64,000 bases of DNA. It comes from Anaerocolumna sp047777345. Its GTDB lineage: Bacteria > Bacillota > Clostridia > Lachnospirales > Lachnospiraceae. Both the position numbers and the translations under genes were made by a program. Where the stretch lies: positions 317,601-381,600 of the forward strand of contig JBKEEJ010000001.1 in NCBI GenBank assembly GCA_047777345.1, in the 5' to 3' direction. Under the pieces are notes generated by a model, which ran no database searches, had not been told where the DNA came from, and saw only the letters and a list, made by a program, of their open reading frames with translations. Position 1 is the stretch's first letter; each line of letters opens with the position of its first letter. This document shows positions 17,867 to 27,197 of the stretch, one piece after another.

Positions 17867-18922
17867 ATGATGACTTTTTTAGTACTTCGTGCCAGGCTAC
17901 GTAAGCTGTATCAAAAGTATGAATTTTACATTAATACAGTAGTGAAATTTTTCATAGCTTTTGGCGTGTTTCAGATAATTAATTCGGCAATTGGTTATGA
18001 CGCCCGGTTAAAACGTATCCCCGTTGTTTTAATTTTATCCCTTTTAAGTGCTTTTACACCATCTGCCATATTGGTTTTACTGGCAGCCGTAATATCCTTG
18101 GTACATGTATATTATGCATCCAAAATATTATCAGTAATCGTCTTGCTAATAATTTTAATTATGTACTGCCTTTTTCTTCGGTTTACTCCGAAATTAGGGT
18201 ATGTGGTACTGGCGGTTCCGATACTCTATCTGATTAAAATACCCTATGTCATTCCCCTTGTGCTTGGCTTGTTTGCGACACCACTTGCTATTGTTCCTAC
18301 GGCATGTGGAATTATCCTGTATTATTTAATCGGGGTTATTCAGGAAGGTGCTGCCATGCAGGTAAATCTTAACATTGAAGATACGCTGCAGCTTTATACT
18401 TATGTTATCGACAGCTTAGTGGGCAATAAGCAGTTAATTATGGCAATTGTCATATTTTCTTTGATTATCCTTGTAACATATGGGGTCAGACGAAAGCAGT
18501 TTGACTATGCCCGTGAAATAGCAGTAGGAGCAGGTGTTCTTACCTGCATCCTGGGTTTTTTGTTCAGCGACTTAAAACTTGACATATCGGAGCAGATTGG
18601 AAGTATGATTCTGGGAACCATAATCTCAGGAGTGTTAGCTCTTATTATACAGTTTTTCCGCTTGACTCTTGATTATACTGCAGTTGAGCATGTACAGTTT
18701 GAAGACGATGATTATTATTATTATGTAAAGGCCGTACCAAAAATAAACGTAACGACACCAGAGGTTAATGTAAAGCGTTTTAATACACAAAAAATTGGCA
18801 AATCAGCCAAAGGAACCAACAGTAAAAATGAAAATGACGTTTTGACAGATGATGATTACGAAGATGTTTATGAGGAGTATAAAGACTATGATATTGGTGA
18901 CAAGGACAGCCCCAATAAGTAG
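17867..18922 (+). CDS. Polytopic membrane protein of unknown function, upstream of cdaA
   Basis: 351 residues with about nine to ten hydrophobic helices in the first 270 residues, then an unusual cytoplasmic tail: a run of acidic and tyrosine residues (E-D-D-D-Y-Y-Y-Y), a Lys-rich middle and a second Asp/Glu/Tyr-rich end (D-D-D-Y-E-D-V-Y-E-E-Y-K-D). I do not recognise the family. RBS GGGAGG lies 9 bases before ATG. It sits 23 bases before cdaA, so it belongs to the same transcript. The charged tail could contact the cyclase or CdaR; that is inference. Confidence 0.82.
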   Translation: MMTFLVLRARLRKLYQKYEFYINTVVKFFIAFGVFQIINSAIGYDARLKRIPVVLILSLLSAFTPSAILVLLAAVISLVHVYYASKILSVIVLLIILIMYCLFLRFTPKLGYVVLAVPILYLIKIPYVIPLVLGLFATPLAIVPTACGIILYYLIGVIQEGAAMQVNLNIEDTLQLYTYVIDSLVGNKQLIMAIVIFSLIILVTYGVRRKQFDYAREIAVGAGVLTCILGFLFSDLKLDISEQIGSMILGTIISGVLALIIQFFRLTLDYTAVEHVQFEDDDYYYYVKAVPKINVTTPEVNVKRFNTQKIGKSAKGTNSKNENDVLTDDDYEDVYEEYKDYDIGDKDSPNK

Positions 18923-18945
18923 TAGGTAAAGCAGGTGTATTAGTT

Positions 18946-19824
18946 ATGGAGACGATTATAAGTTTTTTTAAAGATTATGTAGCGACACTTTCACTACCCA
19001 GAATTGGAATTACGGATATTCTTGAAATTCTGCTTATTGCGTTTGCAATTTACAATGTCATTAACTGGGTAAAAAAGACAAGAGCCTGGATATTGGTAAA
19101 GGGCCTTATTGTGTTGCTGGTAGTATGGCTTATCGCCTCCATATTGAGATTAAATGTTATTTTATGGATATTTTACAAGGGGCTTAATGTGGGAATTATT
19201 GCGGTTATAATTATATTTCAGCCGGAATTTCGTAAAGCCTTGGAGCAGCTTGGGCAGAACAATCTGGTAACTCCTCTGTTTAATTTCAACGAAAACAAAG
19301 ACCGGGGCGAACGTTTTTCTGATGAAACATTAAAGGGAATCGTAAAAGCTACTTTTGACCTGGCTAAAAAGAAAACGGGAGCTTTGATTGTAATTGAAAA
19401 GGAAATTCCTCTTACCGAGTTCGAAAAAACAGGCATAGCCATAGATTCCTTAGTTAGCAGCCAATTGCTTATCAATATTTTTGAGCATAATACTCCGCTC
19501 CATGACGGAGCCGTTATTATTCGCGGTAATCGAATTGCGGCGGCAACCTGCTATTTGCCTTTATCTGACAACATGCATTTAAGCAAGGATTTGGGAACCA
19601 GGCACAGGGCAGGCATCGGTGTCAGTGAGGTAAGTGACAGCTTAACCATTATTGTTTCGGAAGAAACAGGCAAAGTTTCCATAGCAACCGGCGGGACCTT
19701 AATACGGAATGTGGACAGTAATTATCTGAAAAATAAAATTGCGGCACTTCAGAATAAATCAACGGAGGTAAAGAAAATCAAACTGTGGAAAGGAAGAGGA
19801 AAGAATGAAAGAAAGATTGACTAG
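18946..19824 (+). CDS. cdaA: Diadenylate cyclase CdaA
   Basis: Membrane-bound enzyme that condenses two ATP into cyclic di-AMP, the second messenger controlling potassium and osmolyte uptake and cell-wall homeostasis. Three N-terminal membrane helices (about residues 15-95) precede the DAC domain. The two signature motifs are present: D-G-A at residues 187-189 (within L-H-D-G-A-V-I-I) and R-H-R at 219-221 (within G-T-R-H-R-A-G). Length 292 versus about 273 in Bacillus subtilis. The 3' end overlaps cdaR by 20 bases, implying translational coupling. Confidence 0.98.
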   Translation: METIISFFKDYVATLSLPRIGITDILEILLIAFAIYNVINWVKKTRAWILVKGLIVLLVVWLIASILRLNVILWIFYKGLNVGIIAVIIIFQPEFRKALEQLGQNNLVTPLFNFNENKDRGERFSDETLKGIVKATFDLAKKKTGALIVIEKEIPLTEFEKTGIAIDSLVSSQLLINIFEHNTPLHDGAVIIRGNRIAAATCYLPLSDNMHLSKDLGTRHRAGIGVSEVSDSLTIIVSEETGKVSIATGGTLIRNVDSNYLKNKIAALQNKSTEVKKIKLWKGRGKNERKID

Positions 19825-21058
19825 AAATATGGGTCTTAAAGTTCTGTCGCTTTTTGTGGCTTTCCTGGTTTGGGTTGTTATTCTGAATGTGGATGATCCT
19901 ATGACGACCAAGACATTTCGAAATATACCTGTAACGAAAATTAATGAAAATGCACTGGCGCAGAAAGACAAAGTTTATGAAGTGGTATCCGGTGATACGG
20001 TGGATGTAAAGGTCAGGGCCAAAAGGAGCATTATCGAGTCTTTGGATAATTCTGATTTTCAGGCTATTGCGGATCTATCCAAATTATCCATCGTATATGC
20101 AGTTCCCATTGAAGTATCGGTCCCCAAATATGGTGACAAGGTAGAAATTTTGGATCAGAATTATACAATGCAGGTAACCCTTGAAAATTTAGAAACCAAA
20201 CAGTTTAAAATCAATGTGGTAACCGTTGGAACTGTAGCGGACGGTTATTATATCAAGGACAAAACCACAAGTCCCAATATTATACAGGTTTCCGGAGCGG
20301 AATCCGTTATAAATAAAATAGATCAGGTAGTAGTGGAAGTAAATGTAAATAATATAAGAGAGTCTTTCACAAAGACCGAAAAGCCAAAGGTTTACGATAA
20401 AAATGGTACTGTGATGGATTATGGAAAAATGACTTTAAGTTCTGATGAAGTGGATGTTTCGGTAGATCTTTTGAAAACCAAAACGGTAAATCTGTATATT
20501 GATTTAAAAGGTACGCCGTATTACGGATATAAATTTGGAAAATTCGACTATGAACCTCATGAGGTAGTTATTGCAGGAGAACAGGGAGAACTTGACAAGG
20601 TACAATATATTATCGGAGAGTATAATATAAACTATAAAAGAGAAAATATTTCGGATGAAGATAAAAATAAGGATGTGATAACGGTTGAGGATGAGGTTAA
20701 TATTGCTGATTTTATAAAAAATGATGTAATTTTAGTTGACGATAATCAGAAAGCGGTTGTCAATATCCAGATGGAAAAACTAAAAAGCAAGGACATTGAC
20801 TTAAATAGCAGTGATATTGAAATGAAAAATTTGCCTGAAGGATTGGAAGCAACCATTGATACAAAGGAGATACAGGTTGAGGTTCTTGGCGACGAAAACG
20901 TGTTGGCTGGTATTAACAAATATAATTTAAAACCATATGTTAATTTATCAGATGCGGATGTTGGAACCAGACTGTTTCAAATCCATTTCAACCCGCCGGA
21001 TTCGGATGTTACCATTTCTGGTGCCAATGTATGGATAACCGTAAACAAAGCACCTTAG
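19805..21058 (+). CDS. cdaR: YbbR-domain regulator CdaR
   Basis: Extracytoplasmic regulator of CdaA. One N-terminal membrane anchor (about residues 8-28) is followed by about four YbbR repeats of roughly 80 residues each, visible as recurring segments with P-V-x-V and V-x-G-x patterns (for example V-S-G-A-E-S-V-I and I-A-G-E-Q-G-E-L). Length 417 is ordinary. It overlaps cdaA by 20 bases. In many Firmicutes glmM follows; here the next gene is an HPr protein instead. Confidence 0.95.
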   Translation: MKERLTRNMGLKVLSLFVAFLVWVVILNVDDPMTTKTFRNIPVTKINENALAQKDKVYEVVSGDTVDVKVRAKRSIIESLDNSDFQAIADLSKLSIVYAVPIEVSVPKYGDKVEILDQNYTMQVTLENLETKQFKINVVTVGTVADGYYIKDKTTSPNIIQVSGAESVINKIDQVVVEVNVNNIRESFTKTEKPKVYDKNGTVMDYGKMTLSSDEVDVSVDLLKTKTVNLYIDLKGTPYYGYKFGKFDYEPHEVVIAGEQGELDKVQYIIGEYNINYKRENISDEDKNKDVITVEDEVNIADFIKNDVILVDDNQKAVVNIQMEKLKSKDIDLNSSDIEMKNLPEGLEATIDTKEIQVEVLGDENVLAGINKYNLKPYVNLSDADVGTRLFQIHFNPPDSDVTISGANVWITVNKAP

Positions 21059-21133
21059 TTACCGGTAAATTCCGGTCAGAATACGGGTTGAATACATACA
21101 AATAACCAAAGACGGTTCATAGGAGGTAAAAAT

Positions 21134-21412
21134 ATGGTAAGTAGTAGGGTCACAATAAAAAATCCTACCGGATTACATTTGCGGCCGGCTGGACAGCTGT
21201 GCAAAACAGCTATAGCTTTTCAGTCCAAGATAACGATACGATTTGGGAACACAACTGCCAATGCCAAAAGCGTGCTGGGTGTTTTAGGAGCATGCATAAA
21301 ATCCGGCGACGAGATAGAATTAATCTGTGAGGGTCAAGATGAAGAAGAAGCGCTTAAAGCCCTGACGAAAGCCATAGAATCCGGATTGGGAGAAGAACTG
21401 CCTGATATTTAA
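21134..21412 (+). CDS. ptsH: HPr-family phosphocarrier protein
   Basis: 92-residue HPr. His15 in G-L-H-L-R-P-A-G is the PEP-dependent phosphorylation site for sugar transport by the PTS, and Ser46 in N-A-K-S-V-L-G-V is the HPr kinase site used in CcpA catabolite control, so it can both carry phosphate and signal. The TAGGAGGTAAAAAT site precedes ATG. It lies 75 bases after cdaR without a clear terminator between, and so may share the c-di-AMP transcript. Whether this is the main HPr of the cell or a paralogue cannot be judged from one window. Confidence 0.92.
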   Translation: MVSSRVTIKNPTGLHLRPAGQLCKTAIAFQSKITIRFGNTTANAKSVLGVLGACIKSGDEIELICEGQDEEEALKALTKAIESGLGEELPDI

Positions 21413-21518
21413 GTATAAGTTGCTTCGGATGGCTATAGTAAGCCTAAAATACCGCTCAAAAAGACTAATCAGGAATTATGGTACATTTGATTTTAGAATA
21501 GCTGAACCTGATAATGAT

Positions 21519-21567
21519 GGAGGATACGAAGCGGTCTGAAATTTTTGACTTTTGTATCCTCTGTTTT
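21519..21567 (+). terminator. Weak hairpin after the HPr gene
   Basis: GAGGATACGAA and TTTTGTATCCTC pair imperfectly around a 20-base loop, followed by TGTTTTCTG. Likely terminator for the cda-HPr operon. Confidence 0.5.
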
Positions 21568-21743
21568 CTGTTGCGGCAATGGGACAAGCTAAAATGTAAC
21601 CATAAACTTAATTATGATAAATACGCCATGAAATATGACAGTTACATAGAAGAAACGGGACGGCTTGGCGTAAAGATTTGTTTATAATTAAATCAATATA
21701 ATTTTACAATTAAAAATAAAAACACAGAAAGGTAATGAGAACT

Positions 21744-22145
21744 ATGAAAAAAGTTATTACTTACGGAACCTACGATTTAATTCATGTGGGACATATTAAT
21801 TTACTTAGAAGGGCAAGGGAATTAGGCGATTATCTTGTGGTGGCTTTGTCCACAGATGAGTTTAATGCCGGCAAACATAAAACGGCTTATCATTCCTATG
21901 AAGATAGAAAAATCATACTGGAATCCATTCGTTATGTAGACAAAGTAATTCCGGAATACAGCTGGGATCAGAAAATCAAAGACGTAATAGAAAACAATAT
22001 TGATATTTTTGTAATGGGAGATGACTGGAAGGGCGAATTTGACTTCCTGAAAGAATATTGTGAAGTTATTTATTTACCAAGGACGGAGGGAATTTCCACA
22101 ACAAAAATCAAAAATGATTTACATTTAGGAATAAACAGAAAATAG
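21744..22145 (+). CDS. tagD: Glycerol-3-phosphate cytidylyltransferase
   Basis: Makes CDP-glycerol from CTP and sn-glycerol-3-phosphate, the donor for glycerol-phosphate polymers such as teichoic acids. The 133-residue protein carries H-V-G-H (residues 14-17, the nucleotidyltransferase HxGH signature) and R-T-E-G-I-S-T-T near residue 113, and is very close to Bacillus TagD in length and sequence. Start: ATG 21744 lies 11 bases from AAAGG; the ATG at 21735 is only two bases from it and adds three residues. It is followed 11 bases later by a CDP-glycerol transferase gene that would use its product. Confidence 0.96.
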   Translation: MKKVITYGTYDLIHVGHINLLRRARELGDYLVVALSTDEFNAGKHKTAYHSYEDRKIILESIRYVDKVIPEYSWDQKIKDVIENNIDIFVMGDDWKGEFDFLKEYCEVIYLPRTEGISTTKIKNDLHLGINRK

Positions 22146-22156
22146 GAGATGCACAT

Positions 22157-23404
22157 ATGGAATCAGCACATGTAGAGTCTGAGAAGAGAAATGAAAGTAT
22201 AAAGCTGAAACAAGTTATAAAAGACATAAAAAAACTTGCCAAAAAGGTTGTTCTTCGGGTCTACCGTTTAGAAACAAAAATCATACCTGTACAAAAAGAT
22301 ATGATTATATTTGAAAGCAATATGGGCAGAAACTATACCGGAAATCCCAAATATATTTATGAAGAAATGGTACGGCAAGGTTTGGATAAAAAATATCGGT
22401 GCTATATTATTTTAGATGATACCAGCATCCAGATTCCGGGACATGCAAAAAAAATAAAAAGAAGCCGTACTCTCTATTATATGATAATGGGTATAGCCGG
22501 AATATGGGTTAGTGACAGCAGAATGCCTAACTACATTATAAAACGGAAAGGCGTACATTATATTCAGACCTGGCATGGAACCCCTCTGAAAAAACTGGCC
22601 ATGGACATGGATTCTGTCAATATGGCAGGGGAGACGGATATTGAAAAATACAAAAGGAACTTTTATAAGAATACAAGAACCTGGGATTATCTTATATCCC
22701 AGAACCATTATTCCACAGAAATATTTAAAAGAGCCTTTGCTTTTGATAAAACCATACTTGAAATCGGGTATCCCAGAAATGATATTCTGATTTCGGGCAA
22801 TAAAAAAGAATATATAGACCAGCTAAAGAAAAGTATGGGGCTGCCACTTGACAAAAAAGTTCTGTTATATGCTCCGACCTGGCGGGACAACCAGTACTAT
22901 GCTAAAGGGGCCTATAAATTTACCAATGCCCTGGACTTTGATTTGTTCCGTGAAAAATTAGGGGATGAGTATGTATGCATTGTAAAATATCACTATCTGG
23001 TAAAAGATAATCTGGACTGGTCAGCTTATAAAGGCTTTGTCTATAATTTTGATATGTGTGAGGATATTGCCCAGCTGTATCTGGTGTCAGATATGCTGAT
23101 AACAGATTATTCTTCCGTTATGTTTGATTACAGCATTTTACGACGTCCAATGCTGTTTTTTGCCTACGATTTGGAAGATTATAAAGACAATTTAAGAGGC
23201 TTTTACTTTGACTTTCTTAAAGAAGCTCCAGGACCTGTTACCCGGACAACAGGGGAGCTCATTGATTCCATATTAAATTATAAACCGGAAGAATATGCGT
23301 CCAAATATGAGGCATTTCATAAGAAATATAACCATGTGGACGATGGAAATGCATCCCGGAAAGTAGTAGAACTTATAAAGAAACTATCCGGTTATTCAAA
23401 GTAA
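22157..23404 (+). CDS. CDP-glycerol glycerophosphotransferase family protein (TagB/TagF-like)
   Basis: 415-residue peripheral membrane enzyme predicted to move glycerol-phosphate from CDP-glycerol onto a lipid-linked acceptor. The family motifs are seen: Y-I-Q-T-W-H-G-T-P-L (about 135-144) with the catalytic-type histidine, P-R-N-D-I-L, Y-A-P-T-W-R and L-I-T-D-Y-S-S-V-M-F-D-Y (about 314-325) that binds the CDP part. The first 50 residues are basic and likely bind the membrane. Length suits a TagB-like primase or a short polymerase rather than full TagF (about 750). It lies in an operon with tagD. Confidence 0.92.
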   Translation: MESAHVESEKRNESIKLKQVIKDIKKLAKKVVLRVYRLETKIIPVQKDMIIFESNMGRNYTGNPKYIYEEMVRQGLDKKYRCYIILDDTSIQIPGHAKKIKRSRTLYYMIMGIAGIWVSDSRMPNYIIKRKGVHYIQTWHGTPLKKLAMDMDSVNMAGETDIEKYKRNFYKNTRTWDYLISQNHYSTEIFKRAFAFDKTILEIGYPRNDILISGNKKEYIDQLKKSMGLPLDKKVLLYAPTWRDNQYYAKGAYKFTNALDFDLFREKLGDEYVCIVKYHYLVKDNLDWSAYKGFVYNFDMCEDIAQLYLVSDMLITDYSSVMFDYSILRRPMLFFAYDLEDYKDNLRGFYFDFLKEAPGPVTRTTGELIDSILNYKPEEYASKYEAFHKKYNHVDDGNASRKVVELIKKLSGYSK

Positions 23405-23474
23405 ATTAATTGCTTAAGTTTTTTGCCAATTCATTAAGAGAATTCTTAAGAAAATGTTGGGAAAGGTATTGTTT

Positions 23475-24650
23475 ATGATTAATAAGTATAAGAGTATTGC
23501 GAAAATTAAAGCCAAGGGAATCTATCACAGCCTGATGGCAGTTGTGGAAAAAAGACAGGTAAATGAAAGACTTAAGAATTTTAATCCGTCTGTTATTCAC
23601 AATGATAAACCGGCCAAAATACAGAAAATAACTTTTGTGATTGAGCGTATGGCAAAATATAACGGCGGTCAAACTTCCATATTAAGACTTGGAACAGAAT
23701 TATCCAAATTAGGGTATCAGGTTGGGTATATTGTGTACAAGCCTCAGACCAAATCGGATATGGAGGAATGCGCCAGATGCAATTTAAAAGATTTTCAGGG
23801 CCGGTTGTATACGAATAAATACCTGGATAAATTAGACTCGGATATTGTAATAGCAAGTTCCTGGGATACGGTATCCTTTGCAAAAAAAATGAAAGGTTAC
23901 AAAATGTATTTTCTGCAGGATTACGAACCGTATTTTTATTCTTTCGGAGAACTGTTTCTGATGGCAAAAAAGACCTATGAACAGGGGCTTCATATGGTAA
24001 GCCTTGGCCCGTGGAATAAAGAAATGGTTGAGAAAAACTGCAAAGTTATATCACCGGTAGATTATATTGAATTTCCATATGAAAGGCGGGAATATCCGTC
24101 CTGCCCCAGAAATTATGCCGCCTATTCAAAGAAAAAGAATTTTACCCTGGCAGTTTATTTAAAATATTACGGGAAAAGACTTCCCTGTATTACCCAGTAT
24201 TTACTAAAGCATGTAAAAGAGGAATTTAAAAAAGACGGTATTACCTTAAACATTAAATATTTCGGGGAAGATAAAAGTTTTCACCCGGATGCCGGTGAAA
24301 ATCTGGGTATGCTATCAAAAAAGGAATTACTGGCTTTATATAAAAAGGCGGATTTTGGTATGGTAGCTTCCATGAGCAACATATCACTGGTGCCATACGA
24401 AATGCTGGCCACAGGCCTGCCTTTAATTGAATTTGAAGACGGGACATTTCCTTACTTTTTCCCGGAAAACAGCGCAATACTTACCTCATTGTCATATAAA
24501 GACCTTTACAATAAACTAAAACAGGCAATTCAAAATCCTGAGACTTTGGAAGAAATGCATAACACGGCAGAAAATTATTTGCAGTCCTTAAGCTGGGAAA
24601 AGTCTGCAAAGCAATTCAGCCAGATATTAAATAATTTACTGGAAGAATAA
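23475..24650 (+). CDS. Glycosyltransferase, WsaF/GT4-like
   Basis: About 391 residues resembling rhamnosyltransferases of the WsaF type. An N-terminal region with E-R-M-A-K-Y-N-G-G-Q-T-S leads to F-L-Q-D-Y-E-P-Y-F-Y-S, a recognised WsaF signature, and the C-terminal Rossmann half has S-N-I-S-L-V-P-Y-E-M-L-A-T-G-L-P-L-I-E, the nucleotide-sugar binding EX7E-like block of GT4. It would add a sugar, possibly rhamnose, to the glycopolymer made by this cluster. Start: ATG 23475 has GGGAAAGG 8 bases before it; ATG 23454 would put that site inside the coding region. It sits 70 bases after the CDP-glycerol transferase. Confidence 0.85.
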   Translation: MINKYKSIAKIKAKGIYHSLMAVVEKRQVNERLKNFNPSVIHNDKPAKIQKITFVIERMAKYNGGQTSILRLGTELSKLGYQVGYIVYKPQTKSDMEECARCNLKDFQGRLYTNKYLDKLDSDIVIASSWDTVSFAKKMKGYKMYFLQDYEPYFYSFGELFLMAKKTYEQGLHMVSLGPWNKEMVEKNCKVISPVDYIEFPYERREYPSCPRNYAAYSKKKNFTLAVYLKYYGKRLPCITQYLLKHVKEEFKKDGITLNIKYFGEDKSFHPDAGENLGMLSKKELLALYKKADFGMVASMSNISLVPYEMLATGLPLIEFEDGTFPYFFPENSAILTSLSYKDLYNKLKQAIQNPETLEEMHNTAENYLQSLSWEKSAKQFSQILNNLLEE

Positions 24651-24748
24651 ATTTATTGCAAATATAAGTCATAAATTTTTGCTTCCTACTTTTAAGTATA
24701 ATTACATCGTAATTTAGGATTAAGCAGTAACATAAGCGGGAGTCGGAT

Positions 24749-25945
24749 ATGAGAAATCGGATAAAGCGGATATTGCCAAAACAGGTTTTGGAAATACTAA
24801 AACTTTTGAGATATTACTACATCGTGTTTTTATTTCATATATTTCACCTGTTTCCCATAAGTAAGACAAAAATCGTAATCTGTAATGTCTGGGGTTTTGG
24901 CGACAATGCAAAGTATGTTGCGGAGGAGTTAGCCAGGCGAAAGGCCAACCATCCGGAGCTGGATATTATATTTATAACAAATCATCCAAAAAGCGCCTAT
25001 GCGCCAAAGGGCATTACCGTAAGAAAAACCAATACCCCAAAGGCTATTTTTGCTTTGGCTACGGCAAGAATCTGGGTGGATAATAACCGGAAGGAAAATT
25101 ATATTCGAAAAAGAAAAGGACAGTTTTATATTCAGACCTGGCATGGGGGTATCGCTCTTAAAAAGATAGAAAAGGACTATAAAGACAGGTTAGGTCATAA
25201 ATATGTTGCCAATGCCAAACGGGATTCGGCTATGACGGATTTGTATATATCCAATAGTAATTTTTGTACCAACATGTACCGCAAAAGCTTTTGGTATCAG
25301 GGAGAAATATTGGAGTGCGGCAGCCCGAGAAACGACATACTGCTAAGTCCTTCCGAAACAGTGAATCAAGAAGTGCGTAAAAGACTAGGAATAAAAGAGG
25401 GGATAAAAATTGCCATTTATGCGCCTACCTATCGGGAAGGGGAAGGAAACACAAAGCCTTATGAGCTGGATTTTGAAATGCTTTTAAAAACAATTAAAGA
25501 AAGGTTCGGAGGCAATTGGGTTATTGCAGTCAGGCTCCATCCCCTGGTTTCCGGACAAAGCGGTTTTATTTCTTATAATAATCGGGTTATTAACGCAACT
25601 TACTACCGAGACATATATGAGCTTATGTCAGCGGCGGATTTGCTTATCACCGATTATTCCAACCTGATGTTTGAATTTTCCTTTATGAAAAAACCGGTGT
25701 TTTTATATGCGTCGGATGTGAAGAAATATGAAAAGGAAAGGGGATTTTACTTTGAATACCGTTCCCTGCCTTATCAAATTGCATTGACTGACTGTGAGTT
25801 AATGGAAAACATTAAAAACTTTGATTATGAAAAATATCAGGAGAATGTGGAGAAGTTTTTAAGTAAACTGGCCATTTATGAGAACGGAAATGCTTCCAAG
25901 TGTGTGGCAGACAGAATACTTAAGACAATATATAACAATATATAA
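24749..25945 (+). CDS. CDP-glycerol glycerophosphotransferase family protein (second copy)
   Basis: 398 residues, same family as the gene at 22157 but clearly diverged. Motifs: Y-I-Q-T-W-H-G-G (about 129-136), P-R-N-D-I-L-L, Y-A-P-T-Y-R-E-G and L-I-T-D-Y-S-N-L-M-F-E-F (about 302-313). The N-terminus has a hydrophobic stretch near residues 24-42 that may lie in the membrane surface. GGGAGTCGG precedes ATG. Two paralogues with one TagD usually mean a primase and a polymerase, or alternating transferases acting on a substituted polymer. It ends the rightward operon just before a bidirectional terminator. Confidence 0.9.
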   Translation: MRNRIKRILPKQVLEILKLLRYYYIVFLFHIFHLFPISKTKIVICNVWGFGDNAKYVAEELARRKANHPELDIIFITNHPKSAYAPKGITVRKTNTPKAIFALATARIWVDNNRKENYIRKRKGQFYIQTWHGGIALKKIEKDYKDRLGHKYVANAKRDSAMTDLYISNSNFCTNMYRKSFWYQGEILECGSPRNDILLSPSETVNQEVRKRLGIKEGIKIAIYAPTYREGEGNTKPYELDFEMLLKTIKERFGGNWVIAVRLHPLVSGQSGFISYNNRVINATYYRDIYELMSAADLLITDYSNLMFEFSFMKKPVFLYASDVKKYEKERGFYFEYRSLPYQIALTDCELMENIKNFDYEKYQENVEKFLSKLAIYENGNASKCVADRILKTIYNNI

Positions 25946-26019
25946 ATAATAAAAGAGACAGCATGAAATCATAGAAGTAATCTTTAAAATAAAAGGTAAA
26001 AAGACGAAAAGCAGAAGGT

Positions 26020-26055
26020 AAAAAACGGTGAAACTGTAAGTCTCACCGTTTTTTA
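26020..26055. terminator. Bidirectional rho-independent terminator
   Basis: AAAAAACGGTGA and TCACCGTTTTTT around an 11-base loop, between convergent glycopolymer genes and the LCP gene. Confidence 0.9.
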
Positions 26056-26069
26056 TCTATTCAATTTAT

Positions 26070-27104
26070 CTATTCTGGCTTTCCCGTAATTTCAAGTATT
26101 TTATTACTGATTTCTTTTACTTTTTGGGAAGGTTCATAAGATTCATCTTCAAATAAGAATTCATGGAGCTTTGACACATTGGCACTTAAATCAATTGGAA
26201 AGACATAAGATATCTTATTATAATAATCGGCCTTTTTATCAAAAGGAAATCCGGTTTCGTCTACGATGTTATAGGATAGGATGTCTTTTGCCAGGGCCAA
26301 CATATCCATGGAATCTAAGTTGGTGTAAATCTGAGGGAATATTTCATTTATAATAGCATTAATAGTCAGCAAGTCGGCAGACTTGGCTTTTTCAAAAATC
26401 TTCTTAATAACGATTCGCTGCCGCTCGGTACGCTTGTAATCACCTCCGGCCGTATACCGGATTCTGGCGTAAGCAGTCGCATGGGTACCGTTTACTAACT
26501 GGGTGCCGGCGGACTTTAATTTGCCCACATTCGTGCCGTTAATCTTATTTAGCTCTTTTGTATAACCGTTAACATATTTTAATTCTTCTTGTGTAATATC
26601 CAGGGTAATTCCCCCTAATAAGTCAATTACTTTTACCACCGAATTAAAGTTAACGGTTACGAATTCCTTTACATTCAAATCAAAATTGGTGTTAATTGTA
26701 TTTAGTGCCAAAGGATATCCGCCTCTAAAGTAAGCCGCATTTATTTTGTCAAATCCATAACCCGGTATATCCACATAAGTGTCACGGTAAATGGATGCCA
26801 GTTTTATATCCTTGGTCTTTTTATTAATGCTGGCAATAATAATGGTGTCGCTGTGGGTGCTTTTCTTAAGAGAATTATCCCTGGAGTCAACACCGAAAAT
26901 GGCGATATTGCGGTAACCATCAATTTCATCGCTGTTTAGATCATTCATAACGATGGATGAATCTCCGCTGGTATCAAGCTGAGCTTTACTGGTTACATAT
27001 ACGAAATAACCGAATCCCACAACTATGATTAACAGTATAAAATCAATAAACAGCAGTATTCTTCTTCTTAATCTTCTTTTTTTCTTTTTTATGTTATTAC
27101 TCAT
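26070..27104 (-). CDS. LytR-CpsA-Psr (LCP) family glycopolymer ligase
   Basis: 344-residue single-pass membrane protein that would attach undecaprenyl-linked glycopolymers to peptidoglycan. A strongly basic N-terminus (K-K-K-K-R-R-L-R-R-R) and one membrane helix (about 16-37) precede the extracellular LCP domain (about 70-285). Conserved elements: D-T-I-I-I-A-S, Y-R-D-T-Y-V-D-I-P (pyrophosphate-binding Arg/Asp), K-I-N-A-A-Y and A-R-I-R-Y-T, then R-x-E-R-Q-R. There is no added C-terminal domain. It is on the opposite strand to the tagD operon, next to the priming transferase, consistent with a role in attaching the polymer made here. Confidence 0.95.
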   Translation of the reverse strand: MSNNIKKKKRRLRRRILLFIDFILLIIVVGFGYFVYVTSKAQLDTSGDSSIVMNDLNSDEIDGYRNIAIFGVDSRDNSLKKSTHSDTIIIASINKKTKDIKLASIYRDTYVDIPGYGFDKINAAYFRGGYPLALNTINTNFDLNVKEFVTVNFNSVVKVIDLLGGITLDITQEELKYVNGYTKELNKINGTNVGKLKSAGTQLVNGTHATAYARIRYTAGGDYKRTERQRIVIKKIFEKAKSADLLTINAIINEIFPQIYTNLDSMDMLALAKDILSYNIVDETGFPFDKKADYYNKISYVFPIDLSANVSKLHEFLFEDESYEPSQKVKEISNKILEITGKPE

Positions 27105-27197
27105 AGAAATCTGACCTTTCTAATTTGGAATAGGCTGCTTTATTATTAATACCGATTGAAACTTAGTATTGTCCGGAATAAAGCCAGCCCCAATATG

